Below are positions 16,354 to 23,209 of a DNA stretch of 42,364 bases, piece by piece; the stretch's first letter is position 1; every line of letters begins with the position of its first letter. Origin of the DNA: Bradyrhizobium valentinum (lineage in GTDB: Bacteria; Pseudomonadota; Alphaproteobacteria; Rhizobiales; Xanthobacteraceae); the NCBI RefSeq assembly GCF_001440405.1, contig NZ_LLXX01000034.1, positions 1 through 42,364 on the forward strand. The letters are read 5' to 3'. The notes beneath the pieces were generated by a model, which saw only the letters and a program-made list of their open reading frames with translations, was not told the origin of the DNA and searched no databases. The position numbers and the translations under genes are program-made.

Positions 16354-16956
16354 ATGGATCGTCAGACGCTCGCCGCTTACGACTTGGATGCGGCGGCGTT
16401 CGCGAAGGACTGGGTCGATCAGCCGGCGCCCGTCGACCTGCAGGAAATCGTCGAGCGGTTTTTCGTGCGCGGCGGCACCTCGGCCGATATCGGCTGCGGC
16501 TGCGGCCGCGAGGTCGCCTGGCTCCACGCGAACGGTTTTTCGGCCGTGGGCTTCGATGCCTCGGAAGGCCTGCTCAACGAGGCACGCCGGCGATATCCAT
16601 CGCTCAAGTTCGCACATGCCGAATTGCCCGACCTGCGCGGCGTCGGCACGTTCGACAACGTCCTGTGCGAAACCGTGATCATGCATCTCGACCGCAAGCA
16701 GATTGCGGCATCGGTTCGCCGTCTGCTCGATATCGTCAAGCCCAGCGGCATTCTCTATCTGAGCTGGCGCGTCACCGAGGGCGCCGATCAACGCGATGCA
16801 CAGGGACGGCTTTACGTGGCGTTCGATGCCGCCTTGGTGCTGGCGGAATTGAAGACGACGACGGTGTTGCTCGATGAAGAGGCGGTCAGCGCCTCGTCGG
16901 GAAAGAAGATCCACCGGCTCGTGGTGAAGAAGCCGGGACTGGAGATCAGGGAATAG
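16354..16956 (+). CDS. Class I SAM-dependent methyltransferase, substrate unknown
   Basis: A 200-residue small-molecule-type methyltransferase. Motif I is TSADIGCGCGREVAWL (about 43-58), followed by VGFDASEGLLNEAR for the ribose-binding acid, FAHAELPDL, and GTFDNVLCETVIMHL before the post-motif helix with GILYLSWR. The early DWVDQPAPVDLQEIV segment occurs in Tellurite/UbiE-like methyltransferases. The ATG is 3 nt after the glyS stop, so it is the third gene of the glyQS transcript. Its substrate cannot be inferred; a tRNA link by position alone would be speculation. Confidence 0.87.
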   Translation: MDRQTLAAYDLDAAAFAKDWVDQPAPVDLQEIVERFFVRGGTSADIGCGCGREVAWLHANGFSAVGFDASEGLLNEARRRYPSLKFAHAELPDLRGVGTFDNVLCETVIMHLDRKQIAASVRRLLDIVKPSGILYLSWRVTEGADQRDAQGRLYVAFDAALVLAELKTTTVLLDEEAVSASSGKKIHRLVVKKPGLEIRE

Positions 16957-17007
16957 TTGCAAGGTAGGCAAAGCGATTTGTCCGCCCACACCTGCCAGCC
17001 TGCCAGA

Positions 17008-17133
17008 CCTCATCCTGAGGAGCGCGTCTTCGCGCGTCTCGAAGGATGAAGGCCCCGGCTGGGGCCGCATGGTTCTCCCGGCGATGCGAAGCATCGTCCG
17101 GAGACGGCGCTAACGCGCCTCCTCACCATGAGG
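17008..17133. repeat. Dispersed long-hairpin repeat, type A, copy 2, with an extra hairpin
   Basis: A 126-bp copy bounded by CCTCATCCTGAGGAG and CTCCTCACCATGAGG. In its right half, in place of the short TTCGAGACGCG arm seen in the other copies, there is CTCCCGG then CGATGC-GAA-GCATCG then TCCGGAG. That hairpin, at 17082-17096, is the reverse complement of arm 3 of the cloverleaf element at 21064-21145. The copy lies after the methyltransferase gene and before a terminator; it accounts for most of this 330-nt gene-free stretch. Confidence 0.82.
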
Positions 17134-17180
17134 GTCTGATGGTTGCTACGCCGTTAGGCTGCACGTGTCAGCCGCGTACA

Positions 17181-17225
17181 ACAAACAAAACCCCGCCCGG
17201 AGGGGACGCCGGGCGGGGTCTTTGT
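17181..17225 (-). terminator. Strong intrinsic terminator, best oriented for the DUF1236 gene
   Basis: A 10-bp perfect GC stem, CCCCGCCCGG at 17191-17200 with CCGGGCGGGG at 17209-17218, around an 8-nt loop. On the minus strand the stem is followed by TTTTGTTTGTTG, a good U-tract, so it ends the DUF1236 transcript, whose stop is 65 nt upstream. On the plus strand TCTTTG follows, so weaker termination after the glyQS run is possible. Confidence 0.85.
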
Positions 17226-17289
17226 CCGGTCGTATCTCGCGCACATCCGCTTGCGCGGCGCCCGGACTAATCGTTCAGGCTACTGAAGG

Positions 17290-17646
17290 TCAATCGACCA
17301 CCTGAACGATACGACGTGAGCGCGGTTCGACCAATATTGTCTGGCCGTTCACCACGGTGTAGCGATAGGGCGTCACGCTAAACGATTGCGGCACGTCGTA
17401 ATAGGTCACGCCGGTTTCCGGCAGCACGGCGCCAACCGTCACACGCTCGGAAATCGTGTAGTTCGGCACGCGTTCACGTACAATGTATTCGCGAAAGGCC
17501 GGACGCTGGTCGGCGGTGATGCCTTCATGTTCACCGATGACGACCGTGCTGCCGCCGGCGGTGCCGATGGTAGTCTGCGCCTGAGCCGCGATCGGGGCAG
17601 CCATCGCGCCGGCGATCGCCGCAATGGCAAATAGTCTGTTCCGCAT
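17290..17646 (-). CDS. DUF1236 secreted protein
   Basis: A 118-residue exported protein. The N terminus is a signal peptide: MRNRLFAIAAIAGAMAAPIAAQAQ, cleavage likely at AQA-Q. The mature part contains the DUF1236 pattern: FREYIVRERVPNYT, then VTVGAVLPETGVTYYDVP and YRYTVVNGQTILVEPRSRRIVQVVD, one domain in place of the repeated domains some homologues have. Function is unknown; the domain resembles small envelope stress proteins. I set the start at ATG 17646 because AAGGAGTTGACC is directly upstream; a longer reading to 17691 adds 15 non-signal residues. A GGAAC element stands about 78 nt upstream. Confidence 0.92.
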   Translation of the reverse strand: MRNRLFAIAAIAGAMAAPIAAQAQTTIGTAGGSTVVIGEHEGITADQRPAFREYIVRERVPNYTISERVTVGAVLPETGVTYYDVPQSFSVTPYRYTVVNGQTILVEPRSRRIVQVVD

Positions 17647-17703
17647 GGTCAACTCCTTCGCGAGAAGAGGCGCCGGCTTCCGCCAGCGCACACAATGCGG
17701 GCC

Positions 17704-17728
17704 AATTCATCCCGTGCTGCATTGTTCC
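17704..17728 (-). promoter_or_regulatory. Possible ECF (EcfG-type) promoter for DUF1236
   Basis: On the minus strand GGAACAA (17728-17724 for GGAAC) is followed after 16 nt by AATT. The alphaproteobacterial general stress sigma factor EcfG reads GGAAC, 16-17 nt, then CGTT. The -35 match is full, the -10 half poor (two of four). Implied leader is about 50 nt. Confidence 0.3.
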
Positions 17729-17779
17729 TGAAAACCGCGGCCTCATCAGAGGCATTTCTGGGGAATTGTTGCGGAGGCT

Positions 17780-17804
17780 GGAACCCATTGAACCGGTAAG
17801 CGTC
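17780..17804 (+). promoter_or_regulatory. Possible EcfG-type promoter for DUF3096
   Basis: GGAAC at 17780-17784 and CGTC at 17801-17804, with exactly 16 nt between, match the EcfG consensus at eight of nine positions. The site is 73 nt before the DUF3096 ATG. With the GGAAC on the other strand it would place both small genes under the general stress response. Confidence 0.4.
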
Positions 17805-17876
17805 TTGCTATTCCGGAACCGCGCCAGCGGTTAAGTTGCCACCCTCGATTCGATTCCCCATCAGCCGGAGATTCCA

Positions 17877-18032
17877 ATGACCATCACCGCCGCGCAACTG
17901 CCTGCGATCGTCGCCCTTGTCGCAGGGATTTTCATCCTGATCATGCCGCGGCTCCTCAATTACATCGTAGCGATTTACCTGATTTTCGTCGGGCTGGTCG
18001 GTCTCGGTGTGCTCAAGATGTTTCGGTTCTAG
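17877..18032 (+). CDS. DUF3096 small membrane protein, 51 aa
   Basis: A 51-codon gene: MTITAAQLPAIVALVAGIF, then LIMPRLLNYIVAIYLIFVGLVGL, ending LKMFRF. It has two hydrophobic segments separated by a MPRLLN turn, the pattern of DUF3096 proteins, a small widespread family of unknown function. GCCGGAG lies about ten bases before the ATG. It sits between DUF1236 (divergent, minus) and PPDK (91 nt downstream, plus). Confidence 0.82.
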   Translation: MTITAAQLPAIVALVAGIFILIMPRLLNYIVAIYLIFVGLVGLGVLKMFRF

Positions 18033-18123
18033 CGAAGGAAAGCAGGGTTTCGCAGCTTGCGCGGAACCCCTCAAAATGGTGTAAGGCGCGCATCTTTCTC
18101 CCTTTTTCGGATAGTTGGAATCC

Positions 18124-20994
18124 ATGGCCAAAGCCGTCGCGAAGTCCAAGAAGGCTGCAGCGAAATCTGCAGCGAAATCAAAGCCATCGGCCCGAAAAGC
18201 CGCTGCTGCTCCTTCCGCCCGCAAGGCGCTGAAGAAGGCGCCGGCCAAGCCGGTCGCCAAGGCCAAGCCCGCCAAGAAGCCTGTGGTCGGCAAGCCCGTC
18301 ACCGAGGCGGCAAAATCCGGAAAGTGGGTCTATACCTTCGGAGACGGCAAGGCGGAGGGCAAAGCGGGCCTGCGCGACCTGCTCGGCGGCAAGGGCGCCA
18401 ACCTCGCCGAAATGGCCAATCTCGGCCTGCCGGTGCCTCCCGGGTTCACCATTCCGACCTCGGTTTGCACGTACTTCTACGCGCACGACAAATCCTATCC
18501 GCCCGCATTGAAGGCGCAGGTCGAGAAGGCGCTCGATCACGTCGGCAAGCTGACCGGCAAGGCGTTCGGCGATTCGAAGAATCCGCTTCTGGTGTCGGTC
18601 CGCTCCGGCGGCCGCGCCTCGATGCCGGGCATGATGGACACCGTGCTCAATCTTGGCCTCAACGATCGCACGGTCGAAGCGCTCGCCGAACTATCGGGCG
18701 ATCGTCGCTTCGCCTACGACAGTTATCGCCGCTTCATCACGATGTATTCGGACGTAGTGCTGGGCTTCGAGCATCATCACTTCGAGGACATCCTCGACAC
18801 CTTCAAGGACGGCCAGGGCTATACGCTCGACACTGATCTCACCGGCGACGACTGGGTTGAACTGGTCGGCAAGTACAAGGAAGCGGTGGCGCGCGAGACC
18901 GGCAAGGATTTTCCGCAGGATCCGCACGAGCAATTGTGGGGCGCGATCGGCGCGGTGTTCTCATCGTGGATGAATACGCGTGCGGTGACCTACCGGCGCC
19001 TGCACGATATCCCGGAGTCATGGGGCACCGCGGTCAACGTGCAGGCCATGGTGTTCGGCAATATGGGCGAGACGTCCGCGACCGGTGTCGCGTTCACGCG
19101 CAATCCCTCGACCGGCGAGAGCAAGCTCTACGGCGAATTCCTGATCAACGCGCAGGGCGAGGACGTGGTGGCGGGCATTCGCACGCCGCAGGACATTACC
19201 GAGGAAGCGCGCCAGGAATCCGGCTCCGACAAGCCGTCGATGGAAAGTGCGATGCCGGAGGCGTTCAAGGAGTTGACGCGGTTCTACACACTGCTCGAAA
19301 AGCACTACCGCGACATGCAGGACATGGAGTTCACGGTCGAGCAGGGCAAGTTGTGGATGCTGCAGACCCGCGGCGGCAAGCGCACGGCGAAAGCGGCGCT
19401 GCGCATCGCGGTTGAGCTCGCCAATGAAGGCCTGATCTCGAAGAAGGATGCGGTGATGCGGATCGATCCGGCTTCGCTGGATCAATTGCTGCATCCGACC
19501 ATCGATCCCGCCGCCAAGCGCGACGTGATCGCGACGGGCCTGCCGGCCTCGCCGGGGGCCGCATCGGGCGAGATCGTGTTCTCGTCGGATGAAGCCGCCA
19601 AGCTGCAGGCCGACGGCCGCAACGTCATTCTGGTGCGGGTCGAGACCAGCCCGGAAGACATTCACGGCATGCACGCCGCCGAAGGCATCCTGACCACCCG
19701 CGGCGGCATGACCTCGCACGCCGCGGTGGTCGCGCGCGGCATGGGCAAGCCCTGCGTCTCCGGCTGCGGCGCCATTCGCGTCGACTACGGCCGCGGCACG
19801 ATGAGCGTCGGCTCCCGGACCTTCAAGACCGGCGATGTCATCACCATCGATGGTTCGCTCGGCCAGGTCTTGGCCGGCCGGATGCCGATGATCGAGCCGA
19901 AGCTGTCGGGCGAATTCGGCACGCTGATGGGCTGGGCCGATCAGGTTCGCAAGCTCGGCGTTCGCGTCAACGCCGACACGCCGGAAGATGCGCGCACCGC
20001 GATAAAATTCGGCGGCGAGGGGATCGGCCTGTGCCGCACCGAGCATATGTTCTTCGAGGAAACCCGCATCCGCACCGTACGCGAGATGATCCTTTCCGAG
20101 GACGAGCAGTCGCGCCGTGCCGCGCTGTCGAAGCTGCTGCCGATGCAGCGCGCGGATTTCGTCGAGCTGTTCGAGATCATGAAGGGGCTGCCCGTCACCA
20201 TCCGCCTGCTCGATCCGCCGTTGCACGAGTTCCTGCCGCACACTCAAGCCGAGATCGAGGAAGTCGCGCGCGCGATGAACACCGATCCGCGCAAGCTCGC
20301 CGATCGCGCCCGCGATCTCGCCGAGTTCAACCCGATGCTGGGCTTCCGCGGCTGCCGCCTCGCCATTGCCTATCCTGAAATCGCCGAGATGCAGTCGCGC
20401 GCGATCTTCGAGGCGGCGGTCGAAGCGGAAAAGCGCACCGGCAAGGCGGTAGGCCTCGAGGTGATGGTGCCGCTGATCGCGACCAAGGCCGAGTTCGACC
20501 TGGTCAAGGCGCGGATCGACGCCACCGCGCAGTCGGTGATGAAGGAGACCGGCAAGAAGCTGGCCTACCAGGTCGGCACCATGATCGAGTTGCCGCGCGC
20601 CTGCCTGATGGCCGGCGACGTCGCGCAGACCGCGGAGTTCTTCTCGTTCGGCACCAACGACCTGACCCAGACCACCTACGGCATCAGCCGCGACGACGCC
20701 GCAAGCTTCCTCGGCACCTATGTCAGCAAGGGAATCCTGGAAATCGATCCGTTCATCTCGGTCGATCGCGATGGCGTCGGTGAACTCGTGAAGATCGGCG
20801 TCACCCGCGGCCGCAAAGCCCGGCCCGGCCTCAAGGTCGGCATTTGCGGCGAGCATGGCGGCGATCCCGCATCGGTGGCGTTCTGCCACGAGATCGGTCT
20901 CGACTACGTCTCCTGCTCGCCCTATCGGGTGCCGATTGCACGTCTTGCCGCCGCGCAGGCCGCGCTCGGCAAGACGGTCGCAAGCCAGGCGTAA
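18124..20994 (+). CDS. ppdK: Pyruvate, phosphate dikinase with Lys/Ala-rich N-terminal tail
   Basis: Interconverts pyruvate, ATP and phosphate with PEP, AMP and pyrophosphate, linking glycolysis and gluconeogenesis. From ATG 18124 it has 956 residues. After a tail of 66 residues the ATP-grasp domain begins at GKWVYTFGDG, with LGGKGANLAEM and VSVRSGGRASMPGMMDT. The phospho-transfer His532 lies in GGMTSHAAVVARGMG, and the PEP/pyruvate barrel carries GEGIGLCRTEHMFF and the catalytic Cys908 in GICGEHGGDP. The tail is about one-third Ala and one-quarter Lys (about 18 Lys, 2 Arg, no acidic residue until near its end), like a histone H1 tail, and is absent from the enzyme core. An in-frame TTG at 18115 has no better ribosome site. 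Confidence 0.97.
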   Translation: MAKAVAKSKKAAAKSAAKSKPSARKAAAAPSARKALKKAPAKPVAKAKPAKKPVVGKPVTEAAKSGKWVYTFGDGKAEGKAGLRDLLGGKGANLAEMANLGLPVPPGFTIPTSVCTYFYAHDKSYPPALKAQVEKALDHVGKLTGKAFGDSKNPLLVSVRSGGRASMPGMMDTVLNLGLNDRTVEALAELSGDRRFAYDSYRRFITMYSDVVLGFEHHHFEDILDTFKDGQGYTLDTDLTGDDWVELVGKYKEAVARETGKDFPQDPHEQLWGAIGAVFSSWMNTRAVTYRRLHDIPESWGTAVNVQAMVFGNMGETSATGVAFTRNPSTGESKLYGEFLINAQGEDVVAGIRTPQDITEEARQESGSDKPSMESAMPEAFKELTRFYTLLEKHYRDMQDMEFTVEQGKLWMLQTRGGKRTAKAALRIAVELANEGLISKKDAVMRIDPASLDQLLHPTIDPAAKRDVIATGLPASPGAASGEIVFSSDEAAKLQADGRNVILVRVETSPEDIHGMHAAEGILTTRGGMTSHAAVVARGMGKPCVSGCGAIRVDYGRGTMSVGSRTFKTGDVITIDGSLGQVLAGRMPMIEPKLSGEFGTLMGWADQVRKLGVRVNADTPEDARTAIKFGGEGIGLCRTEHMFFEETRIRTVREMILSEDEQSRRAALSKLLPMQRADFVELFEIMKGLPVTIRLLDPPLHEFLPHTQAEIEEVARAMNTDPRKLADRARDLAEFNPMLGFRGCRLAIAYPEIAEMQSRAIFEAAVEAEKRTGKAVGLEVMVPLIATKAEFDLVKARIDATAQSVMKETGKKLAYQVGTMIELPRACLMAGDVAQTAEFFSFGTNDLTQTTYGISRDDAASFLGTYVSKGILEIDPFISVDRDGVGELVKIGVTRGRKARPGLKVGICGEHGGDPASVAFCHEIGLDYVSCSPYRVPIARLAAAQAALGKTVASQA

Positions 20995-21063
20995 GCTTCG
21001 CAGCCAGAGAGATTGGAGTGGTCGGGATTTTCCCGGCCATTTTCTTTTGCACATAACGCGAGG

Positions 21064-21145
21064 CGTCATTCCGGGATGGTCCGAAGGACCAGACCCGGAA
21101 TCTCGAGATTCCGGGTTCGATGCTTCGCATCGCCCCGGAATGACG
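21064..21145. repeat. Cloverleaf-forming dispersed repeat, type D, after ppdK
   Basis: An 82-nt element with a perfect 12-bp closing stem (CGTCATTCCGGG with CCCGGAATGACG) enclosing three perfect hairpins: TGGTCC-GAA-GGACCA (21077-21091), an 11-bp palindrome CCCGGAATCTC/GAGATTCCGGG (21094-21115), and CGATGC-TTC-GCATCG (21118-21132). It lies 69 nt after the ppdK stop and may help terminate or stabilise that transcript. Confidence 0.85.
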
Positions 21146-21395
21146 GTCGCGATCATGAGTTCCAGTCGTCACACGGACGCGCCGATTTTCTTCATCATCT
21201 TCGTTGACGAGATGTTTACCACTTTCATCACGTGCCTGTTTACCAACCCTTCTCATGCGTCAGGCGAAATCCGCGCGATCTCTTGCGTGTAACACGCAGG
21301 CCACGCCGATTAACTCCCCGGCAACCTAAATTCGATACCAACAAAAAAGGTCGAATTGCACGGATGTACTGACGTTCGATCCTTGTAAGCGTTGC
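21146..21395. other. Gene-free stretch between repeat D and the SleB-like gene
   Basis: About 250 nt without a gene I can support. A 46-codon plus-strand ORF (start about 21155) and a 19-codon minus-strand ORF (MKVVNISSTK) exist but lack a ribosome site and other support. CGTGTAACACG at about 21285-21295 is a short inverted repeat. The promoter of the next gene should lie in the last 100 nt, which is less GC-rich (ACCAACAAAAAAGGTCGAAT). Confidence 0.4.
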
Positions 21396-22856
21396 GTGAG
21401 CGTACCGATGTTTGTGTTGCGTAACCAGCCGAAGGGCGCGCGATTTGCGTCCTTCGGTCTCGGTCTCTGCGTCTTCGCATTGATGCCGACCGAGATCGGA
21501 TATCAGGATATAGCCTCGCTGCTGGCGCGCCAGCCCGGCGTCGCCGAGCGCTGGCAGAAGCGGGTGTTCTCCTCCGCCGGCACTATCCAGGTCGCAACGT
21601 TCTCCTTCGGCCGTCCGATCGGAACCTTCTCGCCGCAAACTGCCACCTACCGACTGGCCCGCCTCGACAATCAAGGCATCGACATCACGGGATCTGTGAC
21701 GCGCAACCCGCTCGTCGCTTCGCCGCCGCGTTATCACGCCGCCGATTTTCCCAAGGTCGATCGCACACTGAAAGGTGATCGGCTCATCGTGACACCGCCA
21801 CCGCCTGCGGAGACCGCAATCCCTGCCGAGCGCGCGCCGGCGATCGAGGATCCCGCGACATCAAATGCCTCGGTCAAGGGCGCCAAGACCACCGAAACGA
21901 TGCCGTCGGTCGAGCGCGCGCCGCTCGATCCCGAGCTGCAGGCCGCCCTGAGCGCGCCGCCGCTTGAACAATACGATATGTCGCTCTCACTCGAAACCAA
22001 ACCGGTTGACGATCTCAAGCCTCCTCGGGAAGCGCCCGCGCTTGCTCCTGCGCCCCCACGTGATGGCTTCTCGTTCAAGACCTCGAGCCTGTTCTTTGGC
22101 TCCTCGCTCGGCTCGCCCGAAAGCATCGAGCGATGGCAGCCCGGCGAAGAGCCTGTCATCGTGATGCCGGCCGCGCGTCCCGATCCCGACATGAAGGTGA
22201 TGGCCTCGCTGCCGGTCGACGCCGACGGTCCGGTGCGAGCCGGCGACATGGGCGAGAGCGTCGCGCCGAAGGGCGAAGTCAACGCCGACAACCAGCGTGC
22301 CAAGACGCCGGCCGAGCGTCTTGGCTTGTTCGACGAAAAGTCGCGCGCCAAGTCGGAGAAGTGCCTGGCTGAAGCCGTCTATTTCGAAGCCCGCGGCGAA
22401 GCGGTGCGGGGCCAGATCGCGGTGGCGCAGGTGGTGCTGAACCGCGCCTTCTCCGGTAGATATCCCGAAACTGTGTGCGGCGTGGTCTACCAGAACAAGC
22501 ACCGTCATTTGGCGTGCCAGTTCACCTTTGCCTGCGACAACAACAAGGACGTCATTCGCGAGCCTGAGATGTGGGAGCGCGCGCAAAGAATCGCGAAAGC
22601 GATGCTCGACGGCCAGCTCTGGCTGCCGGAGGTCGACAAGTCGACGCACTACCACGCTTATTGGGTGCGCCCGTCCTGGGTCAATGAAATGAAGAAGACG
22701 TACAAGACCGGCGTACACACGTTCTACCGGCCGCGCGCCTGGGGCAACGGCAGCGATGCGCCGAGCTGGGGCACGGCCGCCGAGACCGCGGCGATCTCCG
22801 CCAAGCTCGCCGAAGCCGCACAAAGCTCGGCCGAGCAGGCCAGCGCGAAACGGTAA
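21396..22856 (+). CDS. Cell wall hydrolase, SleB type (Hydrolase_2), membrane anchored
   Basis: A 486-residue protein with an N-terminal hydrophobic segment (about 16-32, FASFGLGLCVFALMPTE) as signal or anchor, a long low-complexity middle (about 130-320) rich in Pro, Ala, Glu and Ser, and a C-terminal SleB domain (about 325-450). The domain shows AEAVYFEARGEAVRGQIAVAQ with the likely catalytic Glu, VVLNRAFSGRYP, CGVVYQN and CQFTFACD. SleB-type enzymes cut the glycan of peptidoglycan as lytic transglycosylases. In this group they act in cell separation or wall turnover, not spore germination. The start is GTG 21396 or ATG 21408. It stands alone on its strand between repeats D and E. Confidence 0.92.
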   Translation: MSVPMFVLRNQPKGARFASFGLGLCVFALMPTEIGYQDIASLLARQPGVAERWQKRVFSSAGTIQVATFSFGRPIGTFSPQTATYRLARLDNQGIDITGSVTRNPLVASPPRYHAADFPKVDRTLKGDRLIVTPPPPAETAIPAERAPAIEDPATSNASVKGAKTTETMPSVERAPLDPELQAALSAPPLEQYDMSLSLETKPVDDLKPPREAPALAPAPPRDGFSFKTSSLFFGSSLGSPESIERWQPGEEPVIVMPAARPDPDMKVMASLPVDADGPVRAGDMGESVAPKGEVNADNQRAKTPAERLGLFDEKSRAKSEKCLAEAVYFEARGEAVRGQIAVAQVVLNRAFSGRYPETVCGVVYQNKHRHLACQFTFACDNNKDVIREPEMWERAQRIAKAMLDGQLWLPEVDKSTHYHAYWVRPSWVNEMKKTYKTGVHTFYRPRAWGNGSDAPSWGTAAETAAISAKLAEAAQSSAEQASAKR

Positions 22857-22861
22857 CGTCC

Positions 22862-23031
22862 GTCGTTCCTGCGAACACTGGGACCCATACCGCGTGATCT
22901 TTCGATGAAGCGCGATGGCAGACGCTCCGCGTCAGCGAACGCACCGCCATAGCTTGCTCAAGTAAAGCCGTCTCCCCTCCTGTCCATTCCGTCCGCCGCG
23001 GCGTATGGGTCCCTGCGTTCGCAGGGACGAC
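22862..23031. repeat. Dispersed repeat, type E, between the SleB-like and MFS genes
   Basis: A 170-bp element bounded by inverted 29-nt ends: 22862-22890 (starting GTCGTTCCTGCGAAC, ending ACCCATAC) and 23003-23031 (starting GTATGGGTCCCTGCG, ending GGGACGAC) that differ at a few positions. The right end contains its own hairpin GTCCCTGCG-TTC-GCAGGGAC. It starts five nt after the SleB stop and fills half of the 350-nt gene-free gap. I see no open frame inside. Confidence 0.75.
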
Positions 23032-23050
23032 ATCGTGGCGAACCGTTCCC

Positions 23051-23088
23051 CTGCAAAATTGTACTCATTGCCCTCGCTAATTTTGCAG
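23051..23088. promoter_or_regulatory. Perfect 10-bp inverted repeat upstream of the MFS gene
   Basis: CTGCAAAATT at 23051-23060 and AATTTTGCAG at 23079-23088 are exact reverse complements separated by 18 nt. The arms stand out as AT-rich in this genome. The site is 122 nt before the MFS start, where an operator or promoter is expected. Nothing in it matches a regulator motif I know. The rest of the gap to 23209 is leader with AAGGGGGAAATAG as ribosome site. Confidence 0.5.
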
Positions 23089-23209
23089 AGCTGCCCTGCA
23101 GCGGAAAATTTTTCTATGGCGCCCCCTTGGGCTTTTCATGCATCTGCATTAACTCACCGTAACGTTTCGCCTGGCGGTCCCGGGCGCGGATTGTCCAAGG
23201 GGGAAATAG

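Noticed and set aside
16957..17289. tRNA or small RNA gene in the gap after the methyltransferase
   Set aside because: The stems there belong to repeat A copy 2 and to the terminator; no tRNA arms or CCA-type end can be built.
19018..21156. A 712-codon minus-strand frame opposite ppdK
   Set aside because: It is the antisense shadow of a strongly conserved gene; the product is low in hydrophobic pattern and rich in Arg, His and Ala, as high-GC antisense frames are.
21155..21292. 46-codon plus-strand ORF and a 19-codon minus-strand ORF after repeat D
   Set aside because: No ribosome site, no recognisable features beyond short hydrophobic runs, and too short to separate from chance.
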